NCBI GenBank assembly: GCA_036897625.1
Contig: JAYMTA010000419.1
Span: 1 to 29,270, forward strand
Direction of reading: 5' to 3'
DNA from: Pelargonium cotyledonis
Taxonomy: Eukaryota; Streptophyta; Magnoliopsida; Geraniales; Geraniaceae
DNA: 29,270 bases
Shown here one piece after another: positions 19,320-29,270 of the stretch (the stretch's first letter is position 1; each line of letters opens with the position of its first letter). Below the pieces are notes generated by a model, which saw nothing but the letters and a program-made list of their open reading frames with translations, ran no database searches and was not told where the DNA came from. Both the position numbers and the translations under genes were made by a program.

Positions 19320-21207
19320 TTACTGTTCTTTCCAGATCCGACCAGTCACCCTAAGCTTCAATTCCTTCCTGTCTCCTCCTGAGAAGAAGAGTGCCATGTT
19401 GCGTTGGATGATGAGACCGTCAAAACTGTCCCGAACCTTCCTATGACTATCCCTTATGCTTCTAGGCACCCCTTGCCATATCATCTTCCTCCCGTTTCCG
19501 CCCACCTCAAGGCTATAGTTATAGTTTTTTGCTTCGTTATCATCACCCATAAACCTCAAGAATGCAATGTACACGGGAGCCATTCCAAGCTGGAAGGCCT
19601 CAAAATGCAGACAGAAGTACTGGCCATAGCAACTGAAAACCTGCATATACAAACAGAATATGTAATTGTCATATGTCTACAATTTGAATTACATAGTAGC
19701 TAAAGCGAGAAACAAGGGATGCCCTATAAACATGAGTCAGGATGCCTGAATCCGATCACACCCTCTCCCTCACCCTCACTCATCTGGCAGAGCTACCATT
19801 GGTTTAAAAGTATAGTGTATGTTCAAAACAAGAAATCATATAAAACTATTCACGTCTTTTTTGCAGAATTCGGAAACACAGAAAGTTCCAAATCAATTCA
19901 ACTTAGGATTAGGGAAGTCCAAAACTATGCAGAGAAATGAGAAAAGGACAGTAAAACATACTGTTAACATCCACGTGGCATTTTCAACTTCATGAGGATT
20001 TGATTTAACATAACGATGGTTGAAGGTACTTCCAATGTGCATGTCAACTTTGTGATCATCCTTCAGGTGTGCCACCAGATAAGGAATATCACCCACCACT
20101 GTGCATTCTGATCCAGCATAGGGACAGTTGTATGGTCTATACATACACTGGGCTTCATGTTTTGGCTTACTATAATATGGATAAATGCCAATGCACCCAT
20201 AACTCTGATATTTGCATGGCAGTTCAAGAGATGCAGCCACCTTCTCCAATGCAAGACATCTTATATTGCCAAGTTCATGCCTGCAAGTGGGGCACCGGTT
20301 GTGCACCCTGGGTTTGCATCCAGAGCACAATGTGTGACCATTTGAACACTGCAACAAAAGAGAAAATCAGCATTTACATTACTTCAGCATAGAAAACCTA
20401 GATAGATAAGATAAAAAAGAAGAAATATCAACCATCTAATATAAAATTGATGATATTATGTGCGTAGATTTTGAGCTCCAAATCCTATTTCATTGCTGAA
20501 GGTATGTTTGAAGGGAAGCAACTTCTGGGAAAGAGACTTATCTACCAAACTTATTTCTCTTATTCTCATGCATTGCTCATCAACCAATATATAGCAACAA
20601 AAAAGCACTTCAATGAGATAAAAGGGAGGGATCAGCAATGGAACACCGTGGACAATGCAGCAAAAATAGAGGCAAGGGATTGGAGTGCTTTAGCCACGTA
20701 AAGCCAATGCAAACAGAATTTACTAGTGGAGAAAGATGGTACCAAGTTTATATGCAGCTTCAAGATGTGTCATATGATATTATCTTCTTTTTTCACTCGA
20801 GCATCTTTAAATGTCAGTGCATGCATATGTAGATATGCCAGTACATCTTTAACAAGCGTGTGGGTCAGTATTATGATTATTATTTTTTAATTCATGAGCT
20901 CTACATTGAAACTACACACTTATCACGTATTACAAAGGGCAGTGAACACTAGATACATAAACAGTTTAGATTGTATACTAGTCAACGCATGAAGCCAAAC
21001 CTGATGGATAGGAGGATACATAGCATTTAAGCAAACAGGGCAATCCAATAGCTCATGAACACTGCTAGAAACAATAACATTGGGTTTTAATGCACTTTGA
21101 GCAGAATCATTCTGTTCGCCGACATCTGTAACGTCTTCAATTTGAGGGGGATCAATAACCTCTGATTTGGTCCGCACGTCATCAAAAAATGGATTCCCAG
21201 ATGCCAT
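19320..21207 (-). CDS. SINAT-type RING E3 ubiquitin ligase
   Basis: Three coding exons on the minus strand: 21207-21001, 20348-19962 and 19640-19320, all GT-AG. They join in phase 0 to give 304 aa, which is the normal family length. The C3HC4 RING is formed by C56, C59, C70, H74, C77, C80, C88 and C91 (CPVCLNAMYPPIHQ, CSNGHTLCSGC, CPTC). It is followed by the SINA zinc-finger region (LPCKYQSYGCIGIYPYYSKP, CPYAGSEC, LVAHLKDDHKVDMH) and the C-terminal MATH/TRAF-like substrate-binding fold ending in GRIWKEQ. Family role: SIAH/SINAT ligases ubiquitinate substrates for proteasomal turnover, including autophagy and hormone-signalling regulators in plants. The N-terminus MASGNPFFDD is conserved in one SINAT subgroup. 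I cannot assign the exact paralogue number. The ATG at 21207 is preferred to the upstream in-frame one at 21237, because the family starts there and a 5'UTR acceptor abuts it. Confidence 0.95.
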
Positions 21208-21208
21208 G

Positions 21209-22590
21209 CTAGTTATTTTACCAACATGCAAAAACACATAAAGTTAGCCACTGTATGTGATCCAAAATTACAAGATGTGAAACATTTTGACATTTAATAT
21301 ATTAACGCACTAATCAGGTGGACTAAGAATAGCCCGTAAAGCATTTCAATACTTGCCACAATCATAACATCTGGGTTTCAATTATAATTAATTAATGATC
21401 TCAAAGGCAATTTTTTTTTTCTTTTGCAAGAGATGGCAAGTAACATTTAAGAAACATTGACAGAGATAGATTGTTTCCCAAAAACCACAAAGAGGAATTA
21501 AATTAACTTTTAAAGTACTTTTTTCAAATAAGTGGCTATTTGCAATTGAACATGATAAATGATGAAACAGAAGGAACAAAATCATTAAGCATCATTTTGA
21601 TGAATGGGGCAATCTATTTTGATGCTTGTTAAACTTGGGGAATCAAGTAACAACACTTACAGACAAATATAGTGTTCTGTTTTAACTTATTCCCTTCTGC
21701 TCAGGAGCTGACAATGAGTTATAACCCCTCAACCTGAAAGAATACCCATAGAAGATAGATAAATTGAAAGGAAAAAAAATCCAATAAAGTTCCAATCATC
21801 AATTCATCAGCAAAGCTTTGTGATTTTCATATCAAATCCAAATTTTAGTGCAAACAAAGTACCCCTTATTCTGAAATCTAATCAAATATGGCAGAAGGTA
21901 TAAAATGAAGAAAATAAATTGAATGTTTATACCCAAAATGAGGCATTCTGTACAGTTATAAGGGTTGAGCAAGGAATCACTTCTCACTACCCATAAACAA
22001 CAACATGTTCTCCATACAATATAACCAAACTATTTAGCTCAGTTTCATAACACATTGCCAGCTAAAATGATTAGCATATTAGTTACAAAATTTTCAAAAC
22101 AGACTAACATTAATTAATACAACTAAAACAGATTATTGTATATTGATGAAAAAAAAATACTTAATCTGCATAACCACTTCTTAGCACATCAATCACCAAG
22201 TTAGATTTTCACAACAAAAAACAGCAATAAATATATAAAGTAAGCATCTAACCTACTTCTCTCCCCAACATTTCATTTCCCACTGACCTCCAAATGTAGC
22301 ACAAAACACTCAAAAAGGACATTGACAACCATCACACATGACATAACTTATCAAAACTTCAAATTTTACACTTATAATCCACAATCCTAAACCAAACACA
22401 TTGATCACATTCATGAAAAATATCAAATGGCTGATCAATCAGCTCTAATACAACTCAAATTCATAAAAACGGAACAGATACACAATAACAACACAGTTTT
22501 TGAAAGAGAGACAAAATCTAGCCGACAGTTTGACAAAAACCCAAACACGCATATAGAACAGATTTTTTTTATAATAATAAAAAAAATCAC
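21209..22590 (-). other. Probable 5'UTR intron of the SINAT gene
   Basis: Donor GAG|GTGATT at 22590 (minus strand) and acceptor ACTAG|C at 21209, one base before the ATG, enclose a 1382-bp AT-rich interval with no coding signal. An intron directly before the start codon is common in this family. No transcript evidence is available. Confidence 0.55.
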
Positions 22591-22720
22591 CTCGACGCGA
22601 TGCTAGAATGAAAAACCCTAACAGAGAGAGAGGGGATTGTTTGGGTGGAGAGAAACTAGGAGGGTGGCCTGGCCGTCTATGGATTCGGAGGGTGAAAAAA
22701 AATGATAAGGAAATTAAAAT
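22591..22720 (-). promoter_or_regulatory. SINAT leader exon with telobox-type motif
   Basis: Read on the minus strand this contains ctctctctctgttagggttt, that is a pyrimidine-rich leader plus the AAACCCTAA telobox (22613-22621 on the plus strand). This arrangement is common in leaders of constitutively expressed plant genes. The transcription start is probably within or just above this interval. Confidence 0.45.
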
Positions 22721-25068
22721 GAAATTAAAATGAAATGCAATGCATGTAATAAATAGAGGGAGAATTTCAAATTAAAGCCGTTTAGCGAAAGAAGGGAGGA
22801 GCGGGTTGGAGGAGAGAGAAGTTTCTCGAGAAAATACAAAAAGGAAAGGTTAAATGGGATGTTGTGTGGGTCCAATCCGAGAAAGGAGAAGGAGATTTCG
22901 CAATCGCTCAGGCCTAAACAGTGCTTTACAGACCAGCCCAACCCAGTTGAAGGTGTCCACATTTGGCCACAATTTTTTTGAATATTTATAAATCTCGTCA
23001 AAACACTCCTATTTTTTTTTTTTTTAGTATAATTACTTATACTAATTCAAGTGAATTTGTAGGAGAGAAGCGACCCGTCCGAATTCATGATTTTAAATAA
23101 GATATCATCAGCTTATTAGTTTAAATGGTGTAACTTTATATCCGTCAACTGATATACATTATATCTTATATGAAAATATATTCAAAACAAAAAAATCACA
23201 ATGTCTTTCTCACCAACTATCGAGGAATTTTCGAATTTTTCTTAATAAAATTAAGCATTATTAATTTATGTGCAACTTATGAATCATTTGGTACCTAGCT
23301 GAAACAACTTAAGACTCTTGTATCTATGTAAATAACAAGAAACTCATATGAAATCGTTTTACTCGTTCGACCAGAGTAAATTATATTACAAAGTAAACAC
23401 ATTGAGATAATCTTCTTATTGTACTTGAACTCCGAATTTGATGAGATTTCACGCATTGTAATTTCTTCAAATGGGTTGTCGTGACTTGCACTTGGAATGG
23501 TCCTACACACTTACAAAGCATCACATTGTTGAACAATACCTAGGAGACCCTTAATTTCACCTCGGACATGAAAATGTATATTTTTGTCATGTAAATGGGG
23601 TGTGCGCTCAAGGAATTCTATAGAGAAATTTGATAGCTCTAATGTGTAAAATGACACAAATGAAGCTTAAAGTCTAAAAAATGATATGTACTCCATATCT
23701 TGAAGAGGTATTATTTACACTCACGAAAGATGAGGAGAGTGATCTGTAGTGTTATGATTGAATGCAATTAGCATGATGATGTCATGTGGTTAAATAAGGC
23801 TTTATAGTCGCCATTTGATGATGTAATCATGCGACCACAATGATGTGGTGATGATGACATCATGATGACTCAATGCTGAAGTCATCTTTTTGATTATTGA
23901 GATCTACCAAAATGAATCTGTCACGTGGGTCTCATGTAAAAAATATCCTTAAAAATGAGTTATAATCCTTCAAACTCATACGGCCTCATGACTCATCTCT
24001 TTAGATTTGTATGATCTTTTCAATTTGTTTGGATGGTCTCGATTTATTGCAGAGTGTATACTAGAAATGCTCTTAAAATTGATCTAAATAGTAAAAACTG
24101 GTCTCGTAAATGAGCTCCTATGGCTATGTGTCACATCTCATTGGATTCATATCTTTGTTTCTCATGTTAGGGTGACTTTAGCTCATCACAGACTATTTAT
24201 TGAAAATAGTTGCATGTAAGTCACGTATCTGTGACCGAAATTAAGTTTTCAACATTTAGAACCCCAAACAATCTTGGTTGGCTTTGGGACCTGGTCCGTT
24301 GAACTTGAGTGGACATTTCGAAGGTTCGAATGACTTCTTTCATAGAGCTCAAGTTGAAAAAGTTGCCTTCTGGGCCAACGTTTTTGTGATTATAATAGAT
24401 TTTTGGTGATTTAAACGACGTTAGCTAACAACCAACAACAAAATGGCTTAAGGTGCTAGCTTCTCTTGAGATCTCAAGTTTAACTCAAACCGTTTGAGGC
24501 ATAAAAAATGACGTTCGCGGACCATGGGATTTGTTTTGTTGGATTCAAAATGCATTTTCTCATGTTATTTGATCGTAGAATGTCAGCCAAAAATTTCAGT
24601 TCTAGGCGTCGGGCTCAAAATCTCTGGGTCTTTAGTCTCAAGAAAGTAGTTGGGCTTTTTCACTAGTCCAGAGATCATTGTATCATTCATGGAGGAGCCA
24701 AAAAATAAGTTGGAAGCTTCAAGTGATACCAAATGTCAATTTGAGTTTGAGATTTATAGACATTCCATACTGGCATCTCTATAGATGTAGCAAGAAACAG
24801 TCTTGTTCTGATTTTGATCTTCTAAAGTATGATTTGCATCTCTTTTTTTAGAAAAAGGGAAAGAACAAGGAAAACTTCTAGTAACATATACTACCATTTA
24901 GAGATCCACCTATATATTATAAATAAACAAAATGGCAACTGTAGATGTCATTTAGAAATCCACATATAATTTTTGTGTGGCACATTACCAAAAACACAAA
25001 TCAATGTTCAAACTCGGCGGTTCGTAAGCAAATACACGAAAGACCAAATAGTGAGAAATGAGTTGCAA
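22721..25068. other. Intergenic DNA, unassigned
   Basis: No recognisable protein-coding gene. The first 250 bp are probably SINAT promoter. Around 23750-23880 there is a GATGA/CATGATG-rich stretch. From about 24000 to 24700 base composition becomes more even and the sequence looks less like simple AT-rich spacer, but no frame exceeds about 60 codons and no inverted or direct terminal repeats were found. A small duplicated motif catttagaNatccacNtat occurs at about 24895 and 24948. The 3' untranslated region of UMP synthase should end just below 25069. Confidence 0.35.

Positions 25069-29270
<4,202 letters not shown>

Noticed and set aside
20471-20832. Plus-strand frames in SINAT intron 1
   Set aside because: They lie within an intron of a well-supported minus-strand gene and have no domain content.
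21208-21237. Upstream in-frame ATG extending SINAT by 10 residues
   Set aside because: The family start MASGNPFF is conserved, and a good splice acceptor (ACTAG) lies between the two ATGs.

Overview
The window is nuclear DNA from a flowering plant, most likely a eudicot. It is AT-rich with GT-AG introns, plant-specific gene families (NPG-related TPR, ZCF37-like, SINAT), plant-type MITEs and AAACCCTAA-type leader motifs. The general feel is Rosaceae-like, but that is a guess; no species-diagnostic feature was identified. It is not a dense accessory locus, and I see no new multi-gene system. The novelty lies in transposable-element structure, some unusual splicing, and small gene-architecture details.

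Layout. Bases 1-4000 hold no gene. They carry a Helitron 3' end (CTAG at 1994-1997) and a 1.26-kb Mutator-like element (2498-3761) with long terminal inverted repeats, a near-perfect 9-bp target duplication and a GC-rich interior. From 4510 to 7438 (+) lies a five-exon gene for an NPGR1-like calmodulin-binding TPR protein (713 aa predicted). Facing it on the minus strand is a three-exon gene (8636-10824) for a 78-aa SVIP-like, probably N-myristoylated protein, whose first intron needs a GC-AG donor. That gene is head-to-head, with 211 bp between start codons, with a five-exon plus-strand gene (11036-14772) for a 343-aa relative of the splicing factor SFRS17A/AKAP17A. Its second intron houses two MITEs. 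A single-exon ZCF37-like membrane-anchored protein gene (15359-16096, minus) follows.

Bases 16.1-19.3 kb are gene-free. They hold a G-quadruplex-prone hAT-like element end and a 387-bp MULE-type MITE with a perfect 9-bp target duplication, nested in an older relative. Next, on the minus strand, is a complete SINAT RING E3 ubiquitin ligase (19320-21207, 304 aa, with a likely 1.38-kb 5'UTR intron). After about 2.4 kb without recognisable genes comes the 3' part of UMP synthase (25069 to beyond the right edge), covering the OMP-decarboxylase domain.

The genes are ordinary housekeeping and signalling loci: plasma-membrane PI4K scaffolding, p97/VCP-type quality control, splicing, ubiquitination and pyrimidine synthesis. 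Nothing suggests that they form one pathway. Exon boundaries were derived by hand from splice consensus, reading-frame continuity and family knowledge. All spliced lengths are exact multiples of three, but no transcript or database search was available.
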